The notes beneath the pieces were generated by a model. The model searched no databases. It saw nothing but the letters and a program-made list of their open reading frames with translations, and was not told where the DNA came from. Shown piece after piece: positions 25,252 to 32,324 of a stretch of DNA of 64,000 nt. How positions within the stretch are numbered: position 1 is the first letter of the stretch; every line of letters starts with the position of its first letter. The DNA comes from Rhizobium sp. JAB6 (GTDB lineage Bacteria; Pseudomonadota; Alphaproteobacteria; Rhizobiales; Rhizobiaceae), in contig NZ_PYJQ01000009.1 in assembly GCF_003024605.1 (NCBI RefSeq), forward strand, positions 930,001-994,000. Direction: 5' to 3'. The position numbers were made by a program, and so were the translations under genes.

Positions 25252-25866
25252 TTACCGTTCGACGCGCTCCAAGAGCTGCCGCCGGCGTTCGTTTCGCCAG
25301 TTGGCATGCGCTAGGACGTCTGCCCTCACCTGCTTCTTCTGGCCGCCCACCTCGTCATCGCGCCAGTTCGTCGCGCAATTCTTCGAAGCTACCGTTATTG
25401 ATATGTCTTCTAGGGCAATTTGCGTCACGTCGTCAAAGGTCACTGTCAACCGGACGCGGTGCTTTTGGTTCAGATTGTCCGCAATACGTTGACAATGCGA
25501 AGCTATTCGACGCTCAAAAGTTCTTCGCGACACGTCGATTTTCTTCAGATAGGCATCGAAGTAGACGCCCTTCCGGATTTTGATGAACGCGTAATCGTAG
25601 ACGAGCTTGCGCTCTTCCTCGTTTAGGTACGTGTTGATCCAGTCCCAAGTCTCGTACATCCGGCTAATGGCGCCAGCCGAAGGTATCCTTCTAACCGTCG
25701 TTTCGTTGTACCCGTAGCCTTCCATCATCTCGCGAACGATGTCCGACATGGCACCAAGCCCCATCCGTGGCCCCAACGCTGCAGGTGAGGCTCTGAGCGT
25801 CAAAGCGCCCTCGATAATCTGTGCCCGCACCTGCTCATAAGTCCACTCAGCGAAAACCATCGTCAT
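25252..25866 (-). CDS. DUF6362-like phage protein (probable late-gene regulator)
   Basis: The protein has 204 residues from ATG 25866. The start WTYEQVRAQIIEGALTLRAS and the middle RRTFERRIASHCQRIADNLN, which reads like a recognition helix of a sigma-like or HTH protein, match proteins named DUF6362 in rhizobial prophages. It is the last gene of the early leftward operon and precedes the terminase, where late regulators are often found. Coupled by ATGA to the gene upstream. Confidence 0.6.
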   Translation of the reverse strand: MTMVFAEWTYEQVRAQIIEGALTLRASPAALGPRMGLGAMSDIVREMMEGYGYNETTVRRIPSAGAISRMYETWDWINTYLNEEERKLVYDYAFIKIRKGVYFDAYLKKIDVSRRTFERRIASHCQRIADNLNQKHRVRLTVTFDDVTQIALEDISITVASKNCATNWRDDEVGGQKKQVRADVLAHANWRNERRRQLLERVER

Positions 25867-26297
25867 GCTGCTTCTCCTCGATAGGGCCACAGGCCGAATT
25901 GCATTCTCAGGGCAACGAGGATCTCGTCACTCGTCGCCATCCCGTATTTCATGGCCTTGGCACCGCGTCGGAGGGCGCCAAGGTCGATAGCGTTGAAGTC
26001 GGAAATCAAGGTAGGGCGCCTAACCAGTTCCGGATTGGCGATGAGAAGACGCGATACAGCTTTCAGGACATCGGCAAAGAGTTCGTCGGCATTGCGCTGG
26101 CTGCCAGTGACGAGCATCAACACCAGACGAAGATGCTCTTCACCGTAGCGCCGGCCGATTTCTCTGACAGTCGGCTTGCAATAGCATTCTCGAGCCTTGC
26201 GGCTGCTGGGACTGTGATGTCGCCAATCCCGTAGCAGCACACCACATTGACGGGCTACCTTATGGATATCGCAGGAATGGGCGCCGGTTTGGATCAT
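25863..26297 (-). CDS. Uncharacterised early phage protein with Cys/His-rich start
   Basis: The protein has 144 residues from ATG 26297 (AGGCGG about 5 bases upstream). The first 45 residues hold several His and Cys (HSCDIHKVARQC, CYC), which might bind a metal; the rest is helical (LRLVLMLVTGSQRNADELF). It is coupled to the DUF6362-like gene. No family is recognised. Confidence 0.6.
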   Translation of the reverse strand: MIQTGAHSCDIHKVARQCGVLLRDWRHHSPSSRKARECYCKPTVREIGRRYGEEHLRLVLMLVTGSQRNADELFADVLKAVSRLLIANPELVRRPTLISDFNAIDLGALRRGAKAMKYGMATSDEILVALRMQFGLWPYRGEAA

Positions 26298-26342
26298 ATG
26301 GCCGCCTCGCCACACAAAACAAATCGGCCTATGAGAGCGACG

Positions 26343-26623
26343 ATGAGCATCCACAAACCTGAGGATTTCCGGGGACGCATAGAAAATGGAGCAAGGCGGT
26401 CACGATCGCGCTTGAGGGCCCCGACGAGTGGGTCGTCATCGATACGACCCAAGCCGCCAGCTGGGCACTTATCGCGGATTGGCCACTGGAGGAGGCGCCC
26501 GCATTGGATCGAGCCTTGACCGTCTGCGCCGACGTGATCAGCGGCAAGCGAACCCCAGAGGATGCCCGCCGAGCGTTCATCGCCGCTGTCGAAGAAGCTA
26601 AGATACCGATCAAGGAGCAGTGA
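26343..26623 (+). pseudogene. DUF982 gene with a one-base frameshift
   Basis: Two overlapping frames together make a normal DUF982 protein of about 93 residues. The first starts at ATG 26343 (MSIHKPEDFRGRIE); the second carries the family core (WSKAVTIALEGPDEWVVID, ADWPLEEAPALDRAL, CADVISGKRTPEDARRAF) and ends at 26623, but has no start of its own. One extra A in the AAAA run near 26392-26395 would join them as IE-K-WSKAV. Either a recent lesion or a sequencing error. A second, intact DUF982 gene lies at 27414. Confidence 0.75.
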
Positions 26624-26647
26624 AATCACTGGGTTCATTGACGAGCA

Positions 26648-26908
26648 CTATCTCTTGGACGGCAGACGCGGAGACGTGACGGGTTTGCGGATTGCCGCAG
26701 CGATATCGCTGAACCGCGTCTTTCGATAGATGCCGGGCGCCGTTTCCATCGTATCAGCCATAGTCTCCGCAACTGCGGCACAGCGATTACGCTCATCAAG
26801 CAACAGCTTCGCAATCGCCGTCGGCAAATCGTCGTCAAGGTCCTTTTGATGGAACCTATGTGAAAGGTGAGTGGCAATCATTCTCAAATCGTCCGGGATG
26901 TTGCTCAT
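26648..26908 (-). CDS. Small early phage protein
   Basis: The protein has 86 residues with a good ribosome site (GAGGTGGAAAG region) before ATG 26908 and an ATGA coupling to the gene upstream. Helical middle (AIAKLLLDERNRCAAVAETM) with a recurring layout seen in small rhizobial phage early proteins. Function unknown. Confidence 0.6.
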   Translation of the reverse strand: MSNIPDDLRMIATHLSHRFHQKDLDDDLPTAIAKLLLDERNRCAAVAETMADTMETAPGIYRKTRFSDIAAAIRKPVTSPRLPSKR

Positions 26909-27345
26909 AGCTTTCCACCTCTCTCGCGAAGATATTGTTCTGGATCGATCCTTCGAACCTCGGATGCTGGCCCGAATGTGCCCAACCGATAATCGCGAAA
27001 TGCACGCTCGCCGGCAGGATCGAACTTCTTGGCGGCAATCGAACGCACCCAGCCTGGCGCCTTTGCGGCATCGCGCTTCATCTGCTTTTCCTGCCGCGCC
27101 GCAATCTTCTGCTCCCGCTTCAGGCTCTTTTTCGATTTTCCCTTTTCAGGCTTGCCCCAAAGCACCTTCTTGTTCGAACTGCGCTTCTCAGGGACGTTGA
27201 CATCCCGATGATCGAGACGGTCCAGCGCCTTCCATGCGGCTGCGTTGGTATCGAACGGCCCTTCGACGACTTTGCCGCGCTGGTCGACGATTTCGAATTG
27301 GCCGTCGTCGTTTCGGCTGACGTTGAGGATCTGGTTCATCGTCAT
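26905..27345 (-). CDS. Basic early phage protein
   Basis: The protein has 146 residues. The first 45 form a small alpha/beta unit (FEIVDQRGKVVEGPFDTNAA); the middle is very basic (GKSKKSLKREQKIAARQEKQ), suggesting nucleic-acid binding or disorder. It is coupled by ATGA to the next gene. No family is recognised. Confidence 0.6.
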   Translation of the reverse strand: MTMNQILNVSRNDDGQFEIVDQRGKVVEGPFDTNAAAWKALDRLDHRDVNVPEKRSSNKKVLWGKPEKGKSKKSLKREQKIAARQEKQMKRDAAKAPGWVRSIAAKKFDPAGERAFRDYRLGTFGPASEVRRIDPEQYLRERGGKL

Positions 27346-27413
27346 GCCGCAACCTCGAATGGTACAGCACTTGCATGATTACTAATATCATAACCATGTG
27401 AGGGCAAACCGTA

Positions 27414-27677
27414 ATGAATCGGCACACTTCGCATCAGTTTCCGGCACTTCGGCTCGTCCTGAATGGCCGGCAAAAATACAGGGTGGTGAGAACAGTCAGA
27501 GACGCAGCGGAAACGCTCATAAGCGACTGGCCGTCGCATGATGGCGAGCAATACATCATCGCGGTTCGTGTATGCTTGGACGCCTACTACGACGTCGTGC
27601 CGGCCAGCGAAGTCAGAGAGGCGCTGATTAGGGCTGCAAACGAGGAACATATCCCGCATATTTCGGTCGTCTGCTGA
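27414..27677 (+). CDS. DUF982 family protein
   Basis: The protein has 87 residues with the full DUF982 pattern: PALRLVLNGRQKYRVVRTV, then ETLISDWPSHDGEQYIIAV, CLDAYYDVVPASEV and REALIRAANEEHI. DUF982 proteins are small, common in Rhizobiales and of unknown function. It is alone on the + strand between two minus-strand early genes, with 2 bases to the next stop. Likely a moron. Confidence 0.82.
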   Translation: MNRHTSHQFPALRLVLNGRQKYRVVRTVRDAAETLISDWPSHDGEQYIIAVRVCLDAYYDVVPASEVREALIRAANEEHIPHISVVC

Positions 27678-27679
27678 AG

Positions 27680-28123
27680 TCATGCTGCAGCTCCTTTGGG
27701 TTCTGCGAAGAAGCTTGGAAACAGCTTGCGGATCTTCTTTTCACCGGCCGCGCGTTTGCGCTCGGCGAATTTCTCAATGCGCCTATGCATCTCTTTCTCG
27801 ATCGCCTCGCCAGCCTCCTCGCCTATCGCGAAAAACTTGTCGCGGAGGGCAATAGCGGCCTCCTTCGATCGGCAAGCAGCGATGACCTGACAGCGCGGAA
27901 TTCTGCTGCCCTCGTATCGAACTGGTTCCGTGGCCGTGAATGTCTTCGGCTTCACTGTCTCGACCTGAGCGATGAAGAAATTCTCATCCTTGGTGAAGCT
28001 GTCCATCCAGTGCTTAACGGCATAGCCTTCGAGCACATCGGGCATTTCCCGAACGTAGGGGCCAAACGGCTGTTGGAACGCCAGAACCCATTGGCCCGGC
28101 TTGATGTCGATGAAAGCTGTCAT
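27680..28123 (-). CDS. Uncharacterised early phage protein
   Basis: The protein has 147 residues from ATG 28123, coupled by ATGA to the gene upstream. The N-terminal part (FIDIKPGQWVLAFQQPFGPY) is beta-rich, the middle (SRIPRCQVIAACRSKEAAIA) alternates, and the end is a basic helix (RRIEKFAERKRAAGEKKIRK) that could bind DNA. No family is recognised. Confidence 0.6.
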   Translation of the reverse strand: MTAFIDIKPGQWVLAFQQPFGPYVREMPDVLEGYAVKHWMDSFTKDENFFIAQVETVKPKTFTATEPVRYEGSRIPRCQVIAACRSKEAAIALRDKFFAIGEEAGEAIEKEMHRRIEKFAERKRAAGEKKIRKLFPSFFAEPKGAAA

Positions 28124-28368
28124 GCTACGCCTCCATTTCGCTGTTGTTCGACGAGCCGAGGAATCGCCGCGCCGCGCCATGCGTTGATGAAAAGGGTGAT
28201 CGAGGCCTCGACTTCAGCATCTGATGCGCCATTGTTGATGAGATCGGCGACCATTTGGGCTCCCGTAAGCAACGCGAGCGAATTACCAGCCTCGAAACCT
28301 TCATTGACGAAGGTGTCAGCGATCCGATTGATGACAGCGCGACGACGATGATAGGGAAAAACTATCAT
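28120..28368 (-). CDS. Small early phage protein
   Basis: The protein has 82 residues: a basic N-terminus (MIVFPYHRRRAVINRIADTF) resembling small DUF6074-type proteins of Rhizobiales, then helices. Coupled at both ends by ATGA overlaps. Function unknown; family resemblance is weak. Confidence 0.55.
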   Translation of the reverse strand: MIVFPYHRRRAVINRIADTFVNEGFEAGNSLALLTGAQMVADLINNGASDAEVEASITLFINAWRGAAIPRLVEQQRNGGVA

Positions 28369-29111
28369 GCTACCCCTCCCGCCGCTTCCTGGCGCCAGTC
28401 ATCGATATCGCACTGGAAAAGGGCATGTCGCATCAGGCGGTGAAGGGCCTGATCCATGAATTGACGTGGAACACCTTTGCTTACGAGAAAGGCAACACCG
28501 TCTTCAGCCGAGGTTGGTGGATCGAAGGGATGATCACTGTCCGTCTCTCGCGCATGTGCGTGTGTATACGTATCCTTTCTTCCTTCAGAGCGAGAATTCT
28601 GCTCCTGTTTCGGTTCCTGTTCCTGCTCCTTCTCCTGTTCCTTGTTTGCCAAACGGTTTCGAGAAGGTTTCGGTAACGGTTTGCCAAACAGTTTCTTGAA
28701 CGCGTCGATCATGGACTGCGGGCGGTCCGCTAGGCTGTCATAAGCCCATGAAATGACTTCCTCTTTGAGATCACACTCCGGAAGAAGATCGGCGCTGTTT
28801 GCCCATGCTTTGATGACGTTGGGATTGTCGGCGGGATTGTATTTGAGGAAATTCGGGAGCGCGACGAGCCGCCCTTTTTCATCGAACCGGATCATGCCTT
28901 TCGACAACGGTTCCTGAAACCCTTTCGTAAACCGTTCCGTCGACCATTCGAGATCCTCAGCCAAGGTGGCGAACGAAGCTCGCATTGCGCCAAGGGCAGT
29001 CATATGGGGATGGATCAGGATTGAGAGGAAGACGAGCTTTCCGTCGTCACCGAGATCACGGAATTTTTCGTCATAGAGAGTTCTCGTATCGACCTTGCGA
29101 TATTTGCTCAT
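28365..29111 (-). CDS. Phage replication-type protein with N-terminal winged-helix-like domain
   Basis: The protein has 248 residues. The first 110 (RKVDTRTLYDEKFRDLGDDG, KLVFLSILIHPHMTALGAMR, EWSTERFTKGF, LPNFLKYNPADNPNV) match replication initiator or primosomal proteins of temperate phages. Then a Gln/Glu/Lys low-complexity linker (KEQEKEQEQEPKQEQ) and a short C-terminal domain follow. It is the main candidate for phage DNA replication initiation. Genes before and after are coupled to it. Confidence 0.7.
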   Translation of the reverse strand: MSKYRKVDTRTLYDEKFRDLGDDGKLVFLSILIHPHMTALGAMRASFATLAEDLEWSTERFTKGFQEPLSKGMIRFDEKGRLVALPNFLKYNPADNPNVIKAWANSADLLPECDLKEEVISWAYDSLADRPQSMIDAFKKLFGKPLPKPSRNRLANKEQEKEQEQEPKQEQNSRSEGRKDTYTHAHARETDSDHPFDPPTSAEDGVAFLVSKGVPRQFMDQALHRLMRHALFQCDIDDWRQEAAGGVA

Positions 29112-29320
29112 CCGAACGCCCTCCTGCAGACGGAGAAGTTTCCGGCGAGCAATATCGCTTCGGCCGCGTCAGCGTCCGTCAGACCAAAGCGAGAGGCGAT
29201 TTCTGGGAGGGTCGGCGAACGTTCCGGATCGGAACATTCGTGGCGATCGGCGAGCCATTGGGCGGCGCGGTGTACGTAATTCCGTACACTTTCACGTCTG
29301 TCCAAGGAGGGCGCCGTCAC
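29108..29320 (-). CDS. Small protein of the early leftward operon
   Basis: The protein has 70 residues, with a helical end (TLPEIASRFGLTDADAAEAI) that reads like half of a helix-turn-helix. It lies between the Cro/YdaS-like gene and the replication gene and overlaps both by 4 bases. It may be a CII-like regulator or a replication accessory; not recognised. Confidence 0.6.
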   Translation of the reverse strand: MTAPSLDRRESVRNYVHRAAQWLADRHECSDPERSPTLPEIASRFGLTDADAAEAILLAGNFSVCRRAFG

Positions 29321-29571
29321 AGGGACGCTCCCGATATTGTCGTGGCGGGCGGAAAGATGTCTGGGCGAAGTTGGGTCTTCGAAATAGCACCCTTCGTCGC
29401 ATGATCAATCGCACTCGCGAGTTCGGCAGATACGCGACCGTTCCGTTTCGCGTACCAGATGGCATTCTGAGAATACCCAGCTAGCGTCCCAAGCTTAGCT
29501 TCGGAGCCAGCGATTGTGATTGCGGCCTCTAGGAGCCGCGTAATCTGTTGTGAATTGGATTTTCGCTTCAT
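29317..29571 (-). CDS. Cro/YdaS-like DNA-binding protein
   Basis: The protein has 84 residues from ATG 29571; the frame extends two codons further to a GTG. Helix-turn-helix: EAAITIAGSEAKLGTLAGYS and QNAIWYAKRNGRVSAELASA, then the typical ending IDHATKGAISKTQLRPDIFP of YdaS-type antitoxin/Cro proteins. It is divergent from the repressor across the operator region, the position of Cro in lambdoid switches. It starts the leftward early operon. Confidence 0.82.
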   Translation of the reverse strand: MKRKSNSQQITRLLEAAITIAGSEAKLGTLAGYSQNAIWYAKRNGRVSAELASAIDHATKGAISKTQLRPDIFPPATTISGASL

Positions 29572-29575
29572 GGCC

Positions 29576-29599
29576 ACTCAGAATTACCCATTTCTGAGT
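29576..29599. promoter_or_regulatory. Operator palindrome between Cro-like and repressor genes
   Basis: ACTCAGAA and TTCTGAGT are perfect 8-bp arms with 8 bases between them, just upstream of the Cro-like gene. A related site (AACTGAGTT) lies inside the promoter at 30372-30400. They are likely repressor and/or Cro binding sites. Confidence 0.7.
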
Positions 29600-29668
29600 T
29601 ATTATGCAACACATATTTAACTTGAACTGGTTACACAAAGGAGGCATTCATCAGAAAAAGGGACTCCC

Positions 29669-30358
29669 ATGGCAGACAAAGAAGAAAAAAGCCTCATTGA
29701 CCGCCTGCGCGAAGGAAAAGGTACAGCCGTGCGCCGTGCGCGCGAGGAGCGCGGATTAAGCCAGACCGAACTCGCGAAGCTCGCCAATACGTCACAGCAA
29801 ACGGTCGATCGAATTGAGCGCGGCGCTGTCGAGCACTCGCGAGCCTACCCACGAATATTAGACGTGCTGGGTATCCCCAATGAGGGGTTCAATCTAGAAC
29901 GCTTCAAGAAGACCGTGGAGAGAATGAAAGCCGACAGCGCCGAGAGTTATCGGCGATTCATGGAAGAAGGAAAGCACGCTTCTGACATCGTCACAAAGGG
30001 AAGAATGCCCGTATATGCTCCAGGAGACGGCACAGGTCCTCGCTTGATTAACGCTATCCCCAAGGCGTACCCGGTCGAATTTTCGGAGGATGCATATGGC
30101 CTTGTGATGTTTGGCACGGAAATGGAGCCAGCGATTCGTAATGGCGAGATTGCTATCGTAAACCCGAATTTGCCGCCTCTATGGCAAAGCGAAGTAGTCG
30201 TTACGATTGACGGAAAGCCAACGATCAGGACCTTTATCGGTGAGAGCGACACGGTATGGTCGGTCCAGCAATGGAAGCCGCTGATCAAGACCGACCTCAA
30301 AAAAGATGAGTACGCGATGCCGCAACTTGTCGTCGCTAAAATCGGTCGATCTATTTAA
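29669..30358 (+). CDS. CI-like phage repressor with LexA/S24 C-terminal fold lacking catalytic residues
   Basis: The protein has 229 residues. An XRE helix-turn-helix at about 17-55 (RAREERGLSQTELAKLANTS, QQTVDRIERG) is followed by a helical linker and a LexA/CI-type C-terminal domain (about 130-225). In the active-site segment GTEMEPAI (149-156) the nucleophile Ser is Glu151, and at the Lys general base position (TVKR in LexA) is TIRT with Arg187. The domain should dimerise but not self-cleave, so induction by RecA-stimulated cleavage is unlikely. It maintains lysogeny from the divergent switch. Confidence 0.87.
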   Translation: MADKEEKSLIDRLREGKGTAVRRAREERGLSQTELAKLANTSQQTVDRIERGAVEHSRAYPRILDVLGIPNEGFNLERFKKTVERMKADSAESYRRFMEEGKHASDIVTKGRMPVYAPGDGTGPRLINAIPKAYPVEFSEDAYGLVMFGTEMEPAIRNGEIAIVNPNLPPLWQSEVVVTIDGKPTIRTFIGESDTVWSVQQWKPLIKTDLKKDEYAMPQLVVAKIGRSI

Positions 30359-30371
30359 CCCATTTTTCGTG

Positions 30372-30400
30372 TTGACCACCACACATAACTGAGTTAATTA
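30372..30400 (+). promoter_or_regulatory. Promoter upstream of the Rha-type gene, with an operator-like palindrome
   Basis: TTGACC at 30372-30377, a 17-base spacer and TAATTA at 30395-30400 form a good sigma-70-type promoter. The spacer ends in AACTGAGT, giving a near-palindrome (AACTGAGTT) that resembles the operator arms at 29576-29599. Repressor control of the rightward genes is likely. Confidence 0.62.
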
Positions 30401-30427
30401 AGACTCCATCAACCCGATGGAGTGAAC

Positions 30428-31159
30428 ATGAATCCGCTCATCCAAATGAATGCATCGGCTATGATGTCCAGCCGCGAGATCTCGGACGTCGTTCAAAAGC
30501 GCCACGACAATGTGAAGCGTACAATCGAGACGTTGGCTGAGAAGGGCTTGGTGAGGTTTACTCAATTTGAGGAAACCTCCCATGATGGCGCCGGCGCGCG
30601 CCCGGTCGAAGTCTACCTCGTCAACGAGCGCGACAGCTACGTCGTCGTCGCGCAGCTCTCCCCCGAATTCACTGCGCGGCTGGTAGACTACTGGCAAACA
30701 CATAAGAGCCAGCCCGCACAGATCCCGACGACAGCCGAGGCCTTCGCCCACGCCTTCCGCATGATTGCGGATGCCGAGCAGCGCGAAGCGCAACGGGACG
30801 AGCGGCTGAACCTTATCGATGCAAAGGTCGAACGTATCGAGACCGCGCAGACCGTCTTGAGCGCGCGGCCGGCGAACTCCGAAAGCATCATGCATATCCG
30901 CAAGCGCATCTGGCGGCTTTACGGACTCTCGGACGCCACGATCGACGCCGTTATGCGCCAATCACCGTATGCACCAAAGCCGGCCGGAATGGTCCGGAAC
31001 GACCGCGCTGAGGCGGATGGCGCAACCTATGCCGTATATTGGAAGAAAGATGTGACTGCGGCGTTCGAACGCTTCATCGACGAATGCAGGCCGGTTTCTG
31101 CCGCCTTCTATACCCATCCTTTTGTCGAGGGCCGCTTCAAGATGGTCCTCGAGCACTGA
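30428..31159 (+). CDS. Rha family phage regulatory protein
   Basis: The protein has 243 residues. The N-terminal domain (MSSREISDVVQKRHDNVKRT, IETLAEKGLVRFTQFEE, PVEVYLVNERDSYVVVAQLS) is the Rha pattern; a helical middle (about 95-150) and a C-terminal domain with FERFIDECRP follow. Rha proteins occur in temperate phages and are thought to regulate growth decisions. ATG 30428 has GGAG 6 bases upstream. It starts the rightward + strand genes leading to the recombinase. Confidence 0.82.
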   Translation: MNPLIQMNASAMMSSREISDVVQKRHDNVKRTIETLAEKGLVRFTQFEETSHDGAGARPVEVYLVNERDSYVVVAQLSPEFTARLVDYWQTHKSQPAQIPTTAEAFAHAFRMIADAEQREAQRDERLNLIDAKVERIETAQTVLSARPANSESIMHIRKRIWRLYGLSDATIDAVMRQSPYAPKPAGMVRNDRAEADGATYAVYWKKDVTAAFERFIDECRPVSAAFYTHPFVEGRFKMVLEH

Positions 31160-31209
31160 TGCGGCGCCGTGGCTGATCCACGGCAATTTTCTGAAAACGG
31201 AGCAAGAAA

Positions 31210-31440
31210 ATGACAGACCCGATTCAGTCGGATGGCGAAGCTATGGCTAAACAAAAGCGTCCATTGGGCCTTTTGGATAAGGTCCACGACCTTCGTGATC
31301 TCCTCCTCCTTTTGAACCTTGGAGCGCGTTCCCTTGAAATGTCGCATGAGCGCAACGCGATGGAACGAGGCGCGATTATCGCTCAAGATCTCATCTCCGA
31401 AATCGAAGCTATGATCGAAGCTGGGGAGGAGCTCGCATGA
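31210..31440 (+). CDS. Small helical early protein
   Basis: The protein has 76 residues, helical (KVHDLRDLLLLLNLGARSLE, QDLISEIEAMIEAGEELA), acidic at the C-terminus. Its stop overlaps the start of the next gene (31437-31440). One of five small tightly packed genes before the recombinase; function unknown. Confidence 0.6.
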   Translation: MTDPIQSDGEAMAKQKRPLGLLDKVHDLRDLLLLLNLGARSLEMSHERNAMERGAIIAQDLISEIEAMIEAGEELA

Positions 31441-31691
31441 TTTCCGCTCAGCCGTACACGCTCGACGATATCCAAAGCGATGTCATTCACCTCGGCCATC
31501 TGATCGACGAGACCATGAATAAGCTTTTGGAAATCGATCGCCACACGCTCACCGCCGATACCAAACATTATATCGACCGGGCTTCAGCCTTTGTCTGGGT
31601 TGCCCGCGATCTAAGCGAGCGCATTCAAGGTGGCTTCTCGGACGCGCGCCACAGTGAGCGTGCCCCAGCTGGGGAGAACGCCCGTGCATAA
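31437..31691 (+). CDS. Small helical early protein
   Basis: The protein has 84 residues (DDIQSDVIHLGHLIDETMNK, FVWVARDLSERIQGGF), resembling the gene before and the gene after in helical layout; the trio may have arisen by duplication. It starts inside the upstream stop (ATGA) and overlaps the next start. Confidence 0.6.
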   Translation: MISAQPYTLDDIQSDVIHLGHLIDETMNKLLEIDRHTLTADTKHYIDRASAFVWVARDLSERIQGGFSDARHSERAPAGENARA

Positions 31692-31887
31692 TACCGAAAT
31701 CGAAGATGCCTTGGGTGCAGCCCATAGCTTCCTTCACGCCATAAAAATGGCGACTGAGGGCAGCGAAGCGCTTGGAGGCGGCGGCAGGGATTATTGCGCC
31801 CTCCAACTTCTCGCCGAAGCGGCGCAGACAGAAATCAACAAGGCGCTCACCGCCTTTGATCGAATTGGGGAGGAAGGCTCATGCTGA
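31684..31887 (+). CDS. Small helical early protein (GTG start)
   Basis: The protein has 67 residues from GTG 31684 (GGGGAG 6 to 12 bases upstream); an ATG much further upstream lacks a ribosome site. Layout NTEIEDALGAAHSFLHAIKM and AEAAQTEINKALTAFDRIGE resembles the preceding gene. It overlaps both neighbours by 7 or 8 bases. Confidence 0.55.
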   Translation: MHNTEIEDALGAAHSFLHAIKMATEGSEALGGGGRDYCALQLLAEAAQTEINKALTAFDRIGEEGSC

Positions 31888-32192
31888 CCGACCTTATCGC
31901 CCGCTATACCGATGCCAAGAAGGTCTGGGAAGCGCAGTTCGAACATGATTGCGCCAGTGCCACCACTTCTCCCGAATGGGCGGCTTACATGTCCTTGACG
32001 GGTGAAATTCTCGGCTACTGCTGCCTGAGCCGAGAAGAGCATTTCCGGAAGATTGAGCTCATTGAGAGTGATGCAAACCTTTTTGAAGAGCTCGTAGATC
32101 GCTCCGATAACCATGGGGCTCTCCTCTTCCTGAGATCGCTGAAAGGCGGCGCATTTTATGGAGCTGGCCCTGTGGATAACGGGGAGAACTGA
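31881..32192 (+). CDS. Small early protein
   Basis: The protein has 103 residues, mixed helix and turn (DLIARYTDAKKVWEAQFEHD, YMSLTGEILGYCCLSREEHF). It overlaps the upstream gene by 7 bases. Not recognised. Confidence 0.55.
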   Translation: MLTDLIARYTDAKKVWEAQFEHDCASATTSPEWAAYMSLTGEILGYCCLSREEHFRKIELIESDANLFEELVDRSDNHGALLFLRSLKGGAFYGAGPVDNGEN

Positions 32193-32195
32193 CCG

Positions 32196-32324
32196 ATGGA
32201 GCCCCGAGACCCCTTTATCGAGTTTGTAAAGGCACTTGCTCGGCGTCAAGCGCGACTTGACGCCGCGCCGAAGCAGCCAGCAAATGAAAACCTTCCAAAG
32301 GACGAGCAGGCGAGGCAAAAATGA
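32196..32324 (+). CDS. 42-residue protein coupled to the recombinase
   Basis: A short frame starts at ATG 32196, 3 bases after the previous stop, and its TGA overlaps the recombinase ATG (ATGA at 32321-32324). Product: a helical start (PFIEFVKALARRQARLD) and a polar, charged end. The coupling suggests it is translated; function unknown. Confidence 0.5.
   Translation: MEPRDPFIEFVKALARRQARLDAAPKQPANENLPKDEQARQK

Noticed and set aside
26294..26638. Minus-strand frame of 114 codons
   Set aside because: It is antisense to the DUF982 pseudogene, whose coding pattern is clear.
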